A stretch of DNA of 11,768 nt from an uncultured Bacteroidota bacterium (GCA_903888655.1 CAISUR010000266.1:1-11768); one strand, 5' to 3'; shown: positions 1 through 7,628, counted from the first letter of the stretch. Notes: a model not told the origin generated them from the letters alone. Translations and numbers: made by a program.

Positions 1-2
1 CC

Positions 3-71
3 GAAGCGGCTGCCGTCATTGCCCGTATGGATTTGACAAAAAAACAGGAACTATTAAAAAGTAAATGGTGA
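3..71 (+). CDS. C-terminal end of an unidentified protein (partial, 5' end outside window)
   Basis: An open frame enters from the window start and ends at a TGA at 69-71, giving 22 residues that finish ...DLTKKQELLKSKW. The other two forward frames also stop nearby, but this one has ordinary protein composition (Ala-rich, then Lys/Leu-rich, helix-like). The hutU start lies 41 nt downstream on the same strand with no visible promoter between, so the two genes may be co-transcribed. The fragment is too short to assign to a family. Whether it belongs to histidine catabolism cannot be judged from here. Confidence 0.5.
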   Translation, partial: EAAAVIARMDLTKKQELLKSKW

Positions 72-112
72 CAAGTAAATAGAAACAATAAAGTATAAAT
101 CATAAACTCAAA

Positions 113-2089
113 ATGACTTTTCAAGAACAAATATTAGAGGGAATCCCATCGGTTTTACCAAATCCAAAACCTTATGAATTAGAGATAAATCACGCCCCAA
201 AACGCAAAGAAATTCTTTCAGATGAAGAAAAAAAATTAGCTCTCAAAAATGCTTTACGATATTTTGAACCTAAACATCATGCCGAATTAATTCCAGAATT
301 CAAAGATGAATTAGAAACGTTCGGCAGAATTTATATGTACCGCCTTCGTCCAGATTATAGAATGTATGCACGGCCAATTTCTGAATATCCTGGAAAATCA
401 GAACAAGCAAAAGCTATCATGCTCATGATTCAAAACAACTTGGATTATGCAGTAGCGCAGCATCCACATGAATTGATCACTTATGGTGGAAATGGCGCCG
501 TATTTTCTAATTGGGCACAATATCGTTTAACAATGAAATACTTAGCAGAAATGACCGAAGAACAAACATTGGCGATGTACTCTGGTCATCCCATGGGATT
601 ATTTCCGTCACATAAAGATGCTCCAAGGGTTGTTGTCACAAATGGGATGGTTATACCAAATTATTCAAAACCAGACGACTGGGAAAAAATGAATGCTTTA
701 GGTGTTTCTCAATACGGGCAAATGACAGCGGGTAGTTATATGTATATTGGTCCTCAAGGAATTGTCCACGGGACGACCATAACTGTTTTAAATGGTTTCA
801 GAAAAATCAAAAAATCTCCAAAAGGCGGTTTATTTGTCACTTCTGGACTTGGTGGAATGTCGGGTGCGCAACCAAAAGCTGGAAACATTGCGGGTTGTGT
901 AACTGTTTGCGCTGAAGTAAATCCGAAAATTACACACATTCGTCATTCTCAAGGTTGGATTAACGAAATAATAGAGGATATTAACGAATTGGTTCCCCGA
1001 GTTAAAAAAGCTCAAGCCAATCAAGAAGTGGTTTCTATTGCTTATTTAGGAAATGTAGTTGATGTGTGGGAACGCTTCGATCAAGAAAATTTACTTATCG
1101 ATTTGGGTTCTGATCAGACTTCACTACACAATCCATGGGCAGGAGGATACTACCCAATCGGATATTCATTTGAGGAATCAAACGATTTAATGGCAAACAA
1201 TCCTGACAAATTTAAAGAGGAAGTTCAAAAAACGTTAAGACGACATGCGACCGCAATTAATAAACATACCGAAAAAGGAACCTATTTTTTCGATTATGGA
1301 AATGCGTTTTTACTTGAAGCTTCTCGAGCTGGAGCTGATGTCTTTGCAGAAAACCACATCGATTTTAAATACAACAGTTATGTACAAGACATCATGGGAC
1401 CAATGTGTTTCGATTACGGTTTTGGACCATTTCGATGGGTTTGTGCTTCAGGAAATCCTGATGATTTAGCTAAAACTGACAAAATCGCATGCGAAATCTT
1501 AGAAGAAATGATGAAGAATTCTCCTGTAGAAATTCAACAACAAATGGCCGATAATATCCAATGGATTAAAGGTGCACAAGAAAACAAATTAGTTGTTGGC
1601 TCACAAGCGCGTATTCTTTATGCAGATGCTGAAGGGAGAATCAAAATCGCCGAAGCTTTCAATCAAGCGATTGCTCGTGGCGAGATTGGCTACATTATTT
1701 TAGGTAGAGACCATCACGATGTTTCTGGAACAGATTCTCCATATAGAGAAACTTCCAACATCTATGACGGCTCACGTTTTACTGCCGATATGGCAATACA
1801 AAATGTTATTGGAGACAGTTTCCGTGGTGCAACTTGGGTTTCTATCCACAATGGCGGTGGTGTTGGTTGGGGCGAAGTAATTAATGGTGGCTTTGGTATG
1901 GTTCTTGACGGCTCAAAAGACGCTTCAAGACGCTTAGAGTCAATGCTTTTCTGGGATGTCAACAACGGAATATCACGTAGAAGTTGGGCAAGAAACGAAG
2001 GTGCAATTTTTGCAATAAAAAGAGCTATGCAGACGCAACCTTTATTGAAAATTACCATCCCTAATATAGTTGATGAATCATTATTATAG
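113..2089 (+). CDS. hutU: Urocanate hydratase (urocanase), long form
   Basis: This cytoplasmic NAD+-dependent enzyme converts urocanate to 4-imidazolone-5-propionate, the second step of histidine degradation. The family signature is clear: TYGGNGAVF at residues 123-131, GQMTAGSYMYIGPQGIVHG from 202, GLGGMSGAQPKAG in the nucleotide-binding region (245-257), the active-site block GPFRWVCASGNPDDLAKTD (438-456) with catalytic-type Cys444, and the RDHHDVSGTDSPYRET block near 532-547. At 658 residues it is about 100 longer than the roughly 555-residue enzymes of Pseudomonas and Bacillus and closer to animal urocanases. The extra length is mainly N-terminal and spread through the middle. The ATG at 113 has no Shine-Dalgarno, which is normal for Bacteroidota. 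No other hut gene is visible; hutH, hutI and hutG must lie upstream or elsewhere. The frame is intact and the family assignment is secure. Confidence 0.96.
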   Translation: MTFQEQILEGIPSVLPNPKPYELEINHAPKRKEILSDEEKKLALKNALRYFEPKHHAELIPEFKDELETFGRIYMYRLRPDYRMYARPISEYPGKSEQAKAIMLMIQNNLDYAVAQHPHELITYGGNGAVFSNWAQYRLTMKYLAEMTEEQTLAMYSGHPMGLFPSHKDAPRVVVTNGMVIPNYSKPDDWEKMNALGVSQYGQMTAGSYMYIGPQGIVHGTTITVLNGFRKIKKSPKGGLFVTSGLGGMSGAQPKAGNIAGCVTVCAEVNPKITHIRHSQGWINEIIEDINELVPRVKKAQANQEVVSIAYLGNVVDVWERFDQENLLIDLGSDQTSLHNPWAGGYYPIGYSFEESNDLMANNPDKFKEEVQKTLRRHATAINKHTEKGTYFFDYGNAFLLEASRAGADVFAENHIDFKYNSYVQDIMGPMCFDYGFGPFRWVCASGNPDDLAKTDKIACEILEEMMKNSPVEIQQQMADNIQWIKGAQENKLVVGSQARILYADAEGRIKIAEAFNQAIARGEIGYIILGRDHHDVSGTDSPYRETSNIYDGSRFTADMAIQNVIGDSFRGATWVSIHNGGGVGWGEVINGGFGMVLDGSKDASRRLESMLFWDVNNGISRRSWARNEGAIFAIKRAMQTQPLLKITIPNIVDESLL

Positions 2090-2165
2090 TTTGAGAATTA
2101 ATATTTGAAGATAATTTAGTAATAAAATCATTAGACCAGCAACGTTAAACTTTAAAAAAAATACT

Positions 2166-2699
2166 ATGAAAACAGTAAAATCCTTCACAGTTCTCCTGCT
2201 CTTTATGCTAGCTTCTTGTAGTTCAGTTAGAGTAAACTCTGATTACGACAAAAAAGCCAATTTTGTTGGGTATAAAACCTATGCCTATTTAAAAAGTGCT
2301 GTCGACAAAGTTGAAATATCTGATTTGGACAAAAAGCGAATTCTACATTCAATTGATGATGCTTTAGTAATCAAAGGATTTACCAAAAGCGAAACACCCG
2401 ATTTATTAGTAAGCTTCTTTACCAAAGAAAATCAAAGAGTAGATATTTACAACAATTCAGGCTTCGGTTGGGGAATGAGTTGGGGTTGGGGACCACATTG
2501 GGGTTTCGGTTACTCTAACATATATTCCACACCAGAAGGGACACTCTATATCGACCTCATTGATGCAAAAACCAAAGAATTAGTTTGGCAAGGCGAGGGT
2601 AGTGGTTACCTTACTAAAAATACTGAAGAAAAAGATACCCGTATCAAGGAATTTGTAGACAAAATTTTAGATCAATATCCTCCAGATAGCAAGAAATAG
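2166..2699 (+). CDS. DUF4136 family lipoprotein
   Basis: A 177-residue predicted lipoprotein. The N-terminus has a basic start (MKTVK), a hydrophobic core and a lipobox ending L15-A-S-C18, so Cys18 should be lipidated after signal peptidase II cleavage. The mature part begins with the S-D-Y-D-K/F...Y-K-T-Y-A-Y pattern and ends with GTLYIDLIDAKTKELVWQG (125-143), both typical of DUF4136 proteins from Bacteroidota. Residues 99-116 form a Gly/Trp-rich stretch with five tryptophans (GWGMSWGWGPHWGFGYS), probably an exposed loop. The family has no established biochemical role; an envelope location is the only safe inference. The gene starts 76 nt after hutU on the same strand and ends facing the oxidase cluster. 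I see no convincing promoter or terminator for it. A functional link to hutU is not implied. Confidence 0.88.
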   Translation: MKTVKSFTVLLLFMLASCSSVRVNSDYDKKANFVGYKTYAYLKSAVDKVEISDLDKKRILHSIDDALVIKGFTKSETPDLLVSFFTKENQRVDIYNNSGFGWGMSWGWGPHWGFGYSNIYSTPEGTLYIDLIDAKTKELVWQGEGSGYLTKNTEEKDTRIKEFVDKILDQYPPDSKK

Positions 2700-2755
2700 A
2701 TTAAAATTCTGCTATTTTTAAATAGGTATTGTACCAAAAAACATTTTCTTAAAAG

Positions 2756-3298
2756 TTAATTCAAATAATACGGTGCAATCATTATATACACAATTACTCC
2801 TGTAACGGCTACATAAAGCCATAATGGGAAGGTAATTTTTGCAAGTTTTTTATGTTTGTCAAATTGTTCAGACAATGCTCTAACATAGGTAAAAAGTACC
2901 AAAGGAATTATCGAAATTGACAAAATGATATGAGTAATTAATAAGAAGAAATAAACAAATCTAATAAGTCCTGCACCGCCAAACTTTGTTGCCTCAGCCG
3001 TCATGTGATAGGCTACATACATGACCAAAAAAACTACTGAACATGCAATCGCAGCCGTCATTAATCGTTCATGTAACTGTCTTTTTCTATTTTTAATAGC
3101 GATTACAGCAGAAATTAACAACACAGCGGTAATTCCATTTATTGTTGCATATATAGGAGGTAAAAAAGTTAAAGGTGTCACATTGAATCCAAAATCTTTT
3201 AATCGGACGCTAAATAACAACGCAACCGCTACAGGAATTAAAATTGAAACAATGATAATTGGAGTTTTAAATTTTTTTTCTGCTGAATTACTTTCCAT
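2756..3298 (-). CDS. DUF420 membrane protein, probable cytochrome oxidase maturation factor (CtaM/YozB-like)
   Basis: A 180-residue membrane protein with five probable helices (about 14-30, 48-67, 80-99, 112-136 and 151-174). Histidines sit at the helix edges: QLHERLM near 74-80, YHMTAEATKF near 96-105 and THIIL near 122-126. The R-x-x-H-x-R-x-M, Y-H-x-T and H-I-x-L-S spacing is the DUF420 pattern. The Gram-positive member CtaM/YozB is needed for active aa3/caa3-type oxidase, which fits the position here at the end of an oxidase assembly cluster. The ATG at 3298 follows the sco stop by only 2 nt, so the genes are almost certainly co-transcribed and perhaps translationally coupled. The exact biochemical action is unknown. 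The family call is firm; the role is inferred from homologues and context. Confidence 0.9.
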   Translation of the reverse strand: MESNSAEKKFKTPIIIVSILIPVAVALLFSVRLKDFGFNVTPLTFLPPIYATINGITAVLLISAVIAIKNRKRQLHERLMTAAIACSVVFLVMYVAYHMTAEATKFGGAGLIRFVYFFLLITHIILSISIIPLVLFTYVRALSEQFDKHKKLAKITFPLWLYVAVTGVIVYIMIAPYYLN

Positions 3299-3300
3299 AA

Positions 3301-3930
3301 TTATTCTTTTAATAATGTTTTAATATCTTCTTTAATTGCATCAATCCCTTTTTGCTCAAGTCCATCATAATATATAATTGGATTTCCTTGACTATCTTTT
3401 CGACACCGGATGTTGCCATTTTTGTCAATCAAGGCAAATAATCCTGAATGTTCAAAATTACCTATAGTCTTTTTGTTTTCACCAACGTAGAGATTAAAAC
3501 CTTTGTTGGCTAAATTGAATATATAGTTTTTATCTCCAGTTAAAAAGTGCCAGTTAGCCATTTTTACACCGAGCTTTTTAGAATGTTCTTTTAAAACTTC
3601 TGGAGTGTCATTTTCTGGATTAATGGTAATCGATGCTATTGCAAACTTATTGTTTTTTAAAAACTCATCCTGAATTTGAAGCATATTTTTATTCATCTTC
3701 GGGCAAATAGAAGGACAGGTTGAAAAGAAAAACTCCAATACATATACTTTTCCAACATAATCCTTATCGGATATTTTAGCACCGTTTTGATCCGTTAATT
3801 GAAATGCAGGAGCAGAACCTATTTCTATCAAATCTGTTTTATCAAAATATCGTGCTTTGATCTCTTTGATAGTCCAAATTCCAAAAATTAATACAATAAA
3901 AGATATTCCAATATAGGATTTATTTTTCAT
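3301..3930 (-). CDS. SCO1/SenC family copper chaperone for cytochrome oxidase
   Basis: A 209-residue protein with one N-terminal membrane anchor (about residues 5-22) followed by a thioredoxin-like domain facing the periplasm. The copper site is present: Cys72 and Cys76 in STCPSICPK and the distal His161 in NFEHSGLF. The TINPENDTPEVLKEH segment (102-116) matches the D/N-P-x-x-D-T-P signature of Sco proteins. Known family members deliver copper to, or reduce, the CuA site of oxidase subunit II. Only 3 nt separate it from the upstream cysteine-free paralogue and 2 nt from the downstream DUF420 gene, so the three form one unit. An additional Cys176 follows the conserved DKNGNIR turn. The assignment is secure. 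Subunit II, the presumed client, is not in the window. Confidence 0.95.
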   Translation of the reverse strand: MKNKSYIGISFIVLIFGIWTIKEIKARYFDKTDLIEIGSAPAFQLTDQNGAKISDKDYVGKVYVLEFFFSTCPSICPKMNKNMLQIQDEFLKNNKFAIASITINPENDTPEVLKEHSKKLGVKMANWHFLTGDKNYIFNLANKGFNLYVGENKKTIGNFEHSGLFALIDKNGNIRCRKDSQGNPIIYYDGLEQKGIDAIKEDIKTLLKE

Positions 3931-3933
3931 TCT

Positions 3934-4590
3934 TTATATCTGTCTAGTTGCGTTATGATTCCTCTTCAATGCCAATCGATACTCGGCTAAAATAATTTTA
4001 ACATCATCGGTCATTTCATTATAAAGTTCAGATACTAATTTAGTATTGTATCCTTCTTTATATTCGGGCTTCCCTTTTTGATCATGTCCTTTTCGTCCTC
4101 TTAAATTTCTGTTTTTGTCCACAATAAACACATTAGGAGTTCCTATACTAGTATCTAATTTTCCTATAAGTTGCAATTGGCTGTAATAGGATTGTATTTG
4201 TTCTGGAGAACCAAAAACAAAATTCCACCCTGCTTGAGTACCTAATTTCAACAAATCCTTTTGAAGCTCTTCAACTTGATTTTGAGTTCCATCAGGTAAA
4301 ATCATGACCATCTGAAAATCTTTAAAATTCTTATTCCTATCAAAAATCTTTTCATATAAATTAAAGAAATTCCCCTTATGTTTCAATACATCTTGACCTA
4401 TAAAACCAAGAATAGTTATTTTATTGGTTAAAGCAACTGGTTTATCATCTAATGTTTTCCAGTCATTTAACTCCGGAATGTTCTTTGTAATTGTTGGAAG
4501 CTTTGCAAAACTATTAATTCCCGAGGCAAAAAAAAGATAGGCAACTATAGGAAGAATGAACAATATAAATAAAACGATATTTTTTTTCAT
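3934..4590 (-). CDS. Membrane-anchored Sco/thioredoxin-fold protein without cysteines
   Basis: A 218-residue protein with an N-terminal signal anchor (about residues 4-22) and a predicted thioredoxin-like periplasmic domain. It looks like a diverged paralogue of the Sco protein just downstream. The strand ITILGFIGQD (58-67) lies where the canonical Sco has its strand before CxxxC, and PNVFIVDKNRNLRGRKGHD (152-170) parallels ALIDKNGNIRCRKD. However, there is no cysteine in the whole protein, and the conserved distal His position is also lost (GTPNVFIV in place of EHSGLFAL). It therefore cannot do copper or thiol chemistry by the usual Sco mechanism. The gene lies just after a strong terminator and 3 nt before sco. 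It could be a scaffold or partner for the active Sco. Fold and paralogy are my reading of the alignment; function is unknown. Confidence 0.75.
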   Translation of the reverse strand: MKKNIVLFILFILPIVAYLFFASGINSFAKLPTITKNIPELNDWKTLDDKPVALTNKITILGFIGQDVLKHKGNFFNLYEKIFDRNKNFKDFQMVMILPDGTQNQVEELQKDLLKLGTQAGWNFVFGSPEQIQSYYSQLQLIGKLDTSIGTPNVFIVDKNRNLRGRKGHDQKGKPEYKEGYNTKLVSELYNEMTDDVKIILAEYRLALKRNHNATRQI

Positions 4591-4613
4591 TTTATGTTTA
4601 ATATTTTGAGGTA

Positions 4614-4621
4614 CAAAAATA
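4614..4621 (-). promoter_or_regulatory. Possible -7 element (TATTTTTG) for the Sco/DUF420 unit
   Basis: The minus strand reads TATTTTTG, an exact match to the Bacteroidota TAnnTTTG -7 box, 23 nt before the 4590 start codon and just after the terminator hairpin. No TTTG/TTG -33 element sits at the expected distance, because that space is taken by the hairpin. The T-run of the terminator could produce this match by chance, so support is weak. Confidence 0.25.
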
Positions 4622-4651
4622 AAAAAAGGTACGCAATTGCGTACCCTTTTT
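4621..4651 (-). terminator. Rho-independent terminator after oxidase subunit IV
   Basis: The core GGTACGCAATTGCGTACC (4628-4645) is a perfect 18-nt palindrome. It has an A-run on one side and a T-run on the other. Read on the minus strand, the hairpin is followed by a run of seven T residues, the classical intrinsic terminator form, 17 nt after the subunit IV stop. A-T flanks make it potentially bidirectional. It separates the structural oxidase genes from the assembly-factor genes, so it either ends the first transcript or lowers readthrough into the second group. Confidence 0.85.
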
Positions 4652-4667
4652 CTGAATTAATATCATG

Positions 4668-5018
4668 TTAAAAATTCCACTTGATGGTAGCATCTCTAAA
4701 TACTTGAAAAATGTAGTGTCCTTCTGTTAACAAAATAAATACTAAATATAAAATTAAGAAAATTACTGTCCAAACTACAGCTCTTCTCAACGCTGTAGTT
4801 TCGCCTTCCATGTGCATGAAAGCCCAAACAATGTAATATGCTTTAAATATAGTTAGGATAATGAAAATCCAATTCAATAAATTCATGCCTAAAATATTAG
4901 TCATGTGTAATGATTCTGGTTTTTGAATTCCTAAAAATACTTCTACAGTTGTTACAACAGAAAGTATTCCAAAAACCATCCAAATTCTTTTTGTATTAGA
5001 AACGTGTTCGTGTGACAT
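4668..5018 (-). CDS. Cytochrome c oxidase subunit IV family protein
   Basis: A 116-residue inner-membrane protein with three probable helices (about 11-29, 44-68 and 79-98) and the motif FKAYYIVWAFMHM (58-70), typical of the small prokaryotic subunit IV of heme-copper oxidases. An N-terminal MSHEHVSNTKRIW segment is cytoplasmic or at the interface. This subunit has no redox centre in known relatives and stabilises the core complex. It starts 21 nt after the long subunit III gene and is followed by a strong terminator, so it is probably the last gene of the ctaB-coxIII-coxIII-coxIV transcript. Its size is normal for the family. The assignment is based on motif, topology and neighbours. Confidence 0.9.
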   Translation of the reverse strand: MSHEHVSNTKRIWMVFGILSVVTTVEVFLGIQKPESLHMTNILGMNLLNWIFIILTIFKAYYIVWAFMHMEGETTALRRAVVWTVIFLILYLVFILLTEGHYIFQVFRDATIKWNF

Positions 5019-5039
5019 AATAAATATAATTTCTGAAAA

Positions 5040-6074
5040 TTAAACTAAATAGAAGAATGTAAATACGAAAACCCAAACCAAATCGACAAAGTGCCAATAA
5101 AGCCCAACTTTTTCCACCATTTCATAAGTTCTTCTCTTCTCATAAGTTCCTATAAGAACATTAATGAAGATAATAATATTAATGATAACCCCAGAGAATA
5201 CGTGGAATCCATGGAAGCCAGTAATGAAAAAGAAGAAATCTGCAAATAATTTACTCCCGTATTCATTTCTTTGTAGGTTAGCTCCTTCAACTACTAATTT
5301 AGCATCTGCTAATCTTCTTTCAGACTCTGCCCTTGATAATATAAATTTGTGCTTAGGAGAATTTAAAGCTTTATTTTCATTTAATCCTTTAGCAGTCAAT
5401 ATGGTTTCCGGTGTATTTATCGTCTCAATACGAACCAATAAATTAGGATGTGATTTAAATCCCGCTTGAACTTGCTCTACAGAATATGTCGGCAATGAAG
5501 CCTCTTCCATAAACCATTTTCCCTTTCCTCGTGTAAGTTGTTCTCTTTCTTTGAGAATGCTTGTATCAGCAAATTCTTCAAGTGCGACTCTTTTTCCTGT
5601 AGCATCCACAAACTGAAGAAGGCTACCACCTTTAGTTTCAATGGCTCCATATTCACCATGAATAAAGTTTTTCCATTCCCATGCTTGAGAACCTACGAAG
5701 ATTAAACCTCCAATAATGGTTAAAAACATATAAAATGCCACTTTCCCTTGCTTCATATGATGTCCAGCATCAACAGCTAATACCATTGTCACAGAGGAGA
5801 AGATTAAGATAAAGGTCATTAAGGCCACATAATACATTGGTGCCGCAACGCCATGCATAAATGGAAAGTGAGTAAACACTTCATCAGCCAAAGGCCATGT
5901 TTCAATAAATTTAAATCTTGAAAAACCGTAAGCTGCTAAAAATCCTGAAAAGGTCAATGCATCAGACATGATGAAAAACCACATCATTAATTTTCCGTAA
6001 CTTGCTCCTAATGGCTCATTTCCGCCATCCCAAGTTTTTCCTACAGTATTTGCAGTAGTAACTGTCGATCCCAT
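5040..6074 (-). CDS. Cytochrome c oxidase subunit III, long form with soluble insert
   Basis: A 344-residue heme-copper oxidase subunit III. Recognisable parts are the N-terminal helices (about 27-50, 78-101 and 112-131), the QAWEW motif (130-134) with Glu133 at the DCCD-reactive Glu position of classical subunit III, the FFFFITGFHGFHVFSG helix (280-295), and the C-terminal YWHFVDLVWVFVF block (326-338). Between helix three and the TGFHGFHV helix, where usual subunits have a short loop, there are about 130 residues (140-272) of charged, non-membrane sequence. This makes the protein much longer than the usual 190-260 residues. The frame is intact and the insert has ordinary codon use. It lies 42 nt after the short subunit III gene and 21 nt before subunit IV. 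The identity is firm; the function of the insert is unknown. Confidence 0.94.
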   Translation of the reverse strand: MGSTVTTANTVGKTWDGGNEPLGASYGKLMMWFFIMSDALTFSGFLAAYGFSRFKFIETWPLADEVFTHFPFMHGVAAPMYYVALMTFILIFSSVTMVLAVDAGHHMKQGKVAFYMFLTIIGGLIFVGSQAWEWKNFIHGEYGAIETKGGSLLQFVDATGKRVALEEFADTSILKEREQLTRGKGKWFMEEASLPTYSVEQVQAGFKSHPNLLVRIETINTPETILTAKGLNENKALNSPKHKFILSRAESERRLADAKLVVEGANLQRNEYGSKLFADFFFFITGFHGFHVFSGVIINIIIFINVLIGTYEKRRTYEMVEKVGLYWHFVDLVWVFVFTFFYLV

Positions 6075-6116
6075 AAAAAGTTGTTGTTAAAAAGTTCCCA
6101 AATTTACATTTTTTTC

Positions 6117-6695
6117 TTATTTAAAGAAATATAAAAACAAAAATAAATAAACCCACAAGAAATCAAGAAAGTGCCAATACATTGCACCGAGCTCAATACC
6201 AAGAAATTGTGAAGCATTGTACTTTTGTTTAAAATGATTATAAATTATAATTAATAAAGAAATTACTCCCCCTGAAAGGTGTGCTAGATGTAGATATACC
6301 AATACATATAAAAACGAAATGGTGATAGAACCCGAGCCTCCAACAGGATATAAATGGCTTTCAAATAATTGAGAAAAACCTTGAAGTTGAAAGAAAACAA
6401 AAGTGAGTCCCAACAATAATGTTGTCAATAAAAACGTTGTCGTTCTCTTTCTATCATCATTTTTTATTGCTCTTTTTGCCAAATGAAAAGTAACGCTACA
6501 AAGCAGTATCGTAAACAAACTATAAGTAAAAGAAGAGGGAAGTTGAAAATTAGTCAACCAATCTGGTCTTGATTTGCTCACAACAAGAGCACTCGTCAAT
6601 CCAGCAAACATCATTGTCATACTAATCATAGCAAAAATCAACAAGAGTTTATAAGATCTTGCAGTTCTTGCTTTATGTTCTTCAGGTGTCATCAT
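6117..6695 (-). CDS. Cytochrome c oxidase subunit III, short paralogue
   Basis: A 192-residue heme-copper oxidase subunit III paralogue with five likely helices (about 15-40, 56-74, 87-108, 124-154 and 171-191). The end reads GAMYWHFLDFLWVYLFLF (170-187), the standard C-terminal signature. YLHLAHLSGG (134-143) occupies the place of the usual TGxHGxHVxxG helix, so the family match is real but diverged. In the QxxE segment it reads QLQGF (103-107), with Gly106 instead of the conserved Glu. The start is one of two adjacent ATGs (6695 or 6692), 2 nt after the ctaB stop, which implies tight co-expression. It is directly followed by a second, longer subunit III, so the two may form different parts of the same complex or serve different oxidases. 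Confidence 0.92.
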   Translation of the reverse strand: MMTPEEHKARTARSYKLLLIFAMISMTMMFAGLTSALVVSKSRPDWLTNFQLPSSFTYSLFTILLCSVTFHLAKRAIKNDDRKRTTTFLLTTLLLGLTFVFFQLQGFSQLFESHLYPVGGSGSITISFLYVLVYLHLAHLSGGVISLLIIIYNHFKQKYNASQFLGIELGAMYWHFLDFLWVYLFLFLYFFK

Positions 6696-6697
6696 AA

Positions 6698-7603
6698 CTA
6701 ACGTAAAAATTTATCGGTTATATATATTATTTGTAATAAGGTAATGTATAAAACACTAACTAGCATTAATACTCTCGCCGCTTTTGGAGTTCTTAGCTTG
6801 TAAAGTTTTATGGCATAAAAAAGCATCCACAAACCTAAAATAAAAACTAACACCGCTGAAACATGGTTAATATGTAATTGACCTGTAAAACCTAGTGAAG
6901 GTAATAACGAGGCTACAATTAACCATAGCGTGTATAAAATAATTTGAATGGCAGTTTTATTATCTCTTTGTCCTGTTGGCAACATAAAGAATCCTGCTTT
7001 TTCATAATCATCAAACAAGAACCAACCTATTGCCCAAAAATGGGGAAACTGCCAAAAAAATTGAATTAAAAATAAAGTTCCTGCTTCAATTCCGAAATGG
7101 TCTGTAGCGGCTACCCATCCTAACATAAACGGAATTGCTCCTGGAAATGCTCCCACGAAAACGGATAACGGGGTTATTTTTTTTAAAGGCGTATAAAGGC
7201 TGGTATATAAAAAAATTGAAATCGCACCAAACATTGCTGTCTTTGGATTGATAAAATACAATAAAACCAATCCTATAAAAGTAAGAATACTCGCTATTGA
7301 TAAAGCTACGTTCGATGACATTCTTCCCGAAGCTACAGGACGATTTTTGGTTCTATCCATTAAGGAATCTAGATCCATTTCGATAACTTGATTAAAAGCA
7401 TTAGATGCCCCAACCATACAGTATCCGCCAATTGCCAACATCAATAAAGTCAACCAACTAAATGGATATTTCTCAGCATCAAACCCTAAAAGATAACCAG
7501 CAATTGAACTAAACACGACACTAATAGCCAATCCTGCTTTAGTGATTTGTTTAAAATCTTGATAGATTTTTATTACTGATAAATTAGATTGATTTGTTTT
7601 CAA
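6698..7603 (-). CDS. ctaB: Protoheme IX farnesyltransferase (heme O synthase)
   Basis: This polytopic membrane enzyme of the UbiA prenyltransferase family transfers a farnesyl group to heme B, giving heme O for heme-copper oxidases. Counting from the upstream ATG at 7645 (315 residues), the first Asp-rich motif is NQVIEMDLDSLMDRTKNRP (85-103) and the second conserved block is FPHFWAIGWFLFDDYEKAG (200-218) followed by FMLPTG. I prefer the TTG at 7603 (301 residues, ...KTNQSNLSVIK) because the ATG at 7645 lies upstream of a well-formed -7 box and would precede the likely transcription start. The shorter protein also matches the usual 295-305 residue length. The gene is first in the oxidase cluster, and its stop is 2 nt before the short subunit III. 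The function is secure; the start is an inference. Confidence 0.94.
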   Translation of the reverse strand: MKTNQSNLSVIKIYQDFKQITKAGLAISVVFSSIAGYLLGFDAEKYPFSWLTLLMLAIGGYCMVGASNAFNQVIEMDLDSLMDRTKNRPVASGRMSSNVALSIASILTFIGLVLLYFINPKTAMFGAISIFLYTSLYTPLKKITPLSVFVGAFPGAIPFMLGWVAATDHFGIEAGTLFLIQFFWQFPHFWAIGWFLFDDYEKAGFFMLPTGQRDNKTAIQIILYTLWLIVASLLPSLGFTGQLHINHVSAVLVFILGLWMLFYAIKLYKLRTPKAARVLMLVSVLYITLLQIIYITDKFLR

Positions 7604-7628
7604 AAATGTTTTATAATTAAAACTAGTG

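Noticed and set aside
754..1024. Antisense open frames inside hutU
   Set aside because: They overlap the strongly supported hutU frame, have no family resemblance, and are cysteine- and proline-rich in the manner of shadow frames.
2711..2724. CTATTTTTAAATAG palindrome-like sequence at the convergent junction
   Set aside because: A six-pair AT-rich stem with a two-base loop is not a stable terminator. The junction 2700-2755 shows no clear terminator for either side.
5164..5469. Plus-strand open frame of about 100 codons opposite subunit III
   Set aside because: It lies across the insert region of a clear gene on the other strand and has no recognisable protein features. Absence of stops reflects codon bias of the real gene.
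6099..6106. Minus-strand TAAATTTG, an exact TAnnTTTG match 25 nt upstream of the long subunit III start
   Set aside because: There is no TTTG/TTG at the needed distance, it lies inside a tightly spaced cluster, and AT-rich spacers yield such 8-mers by chance.
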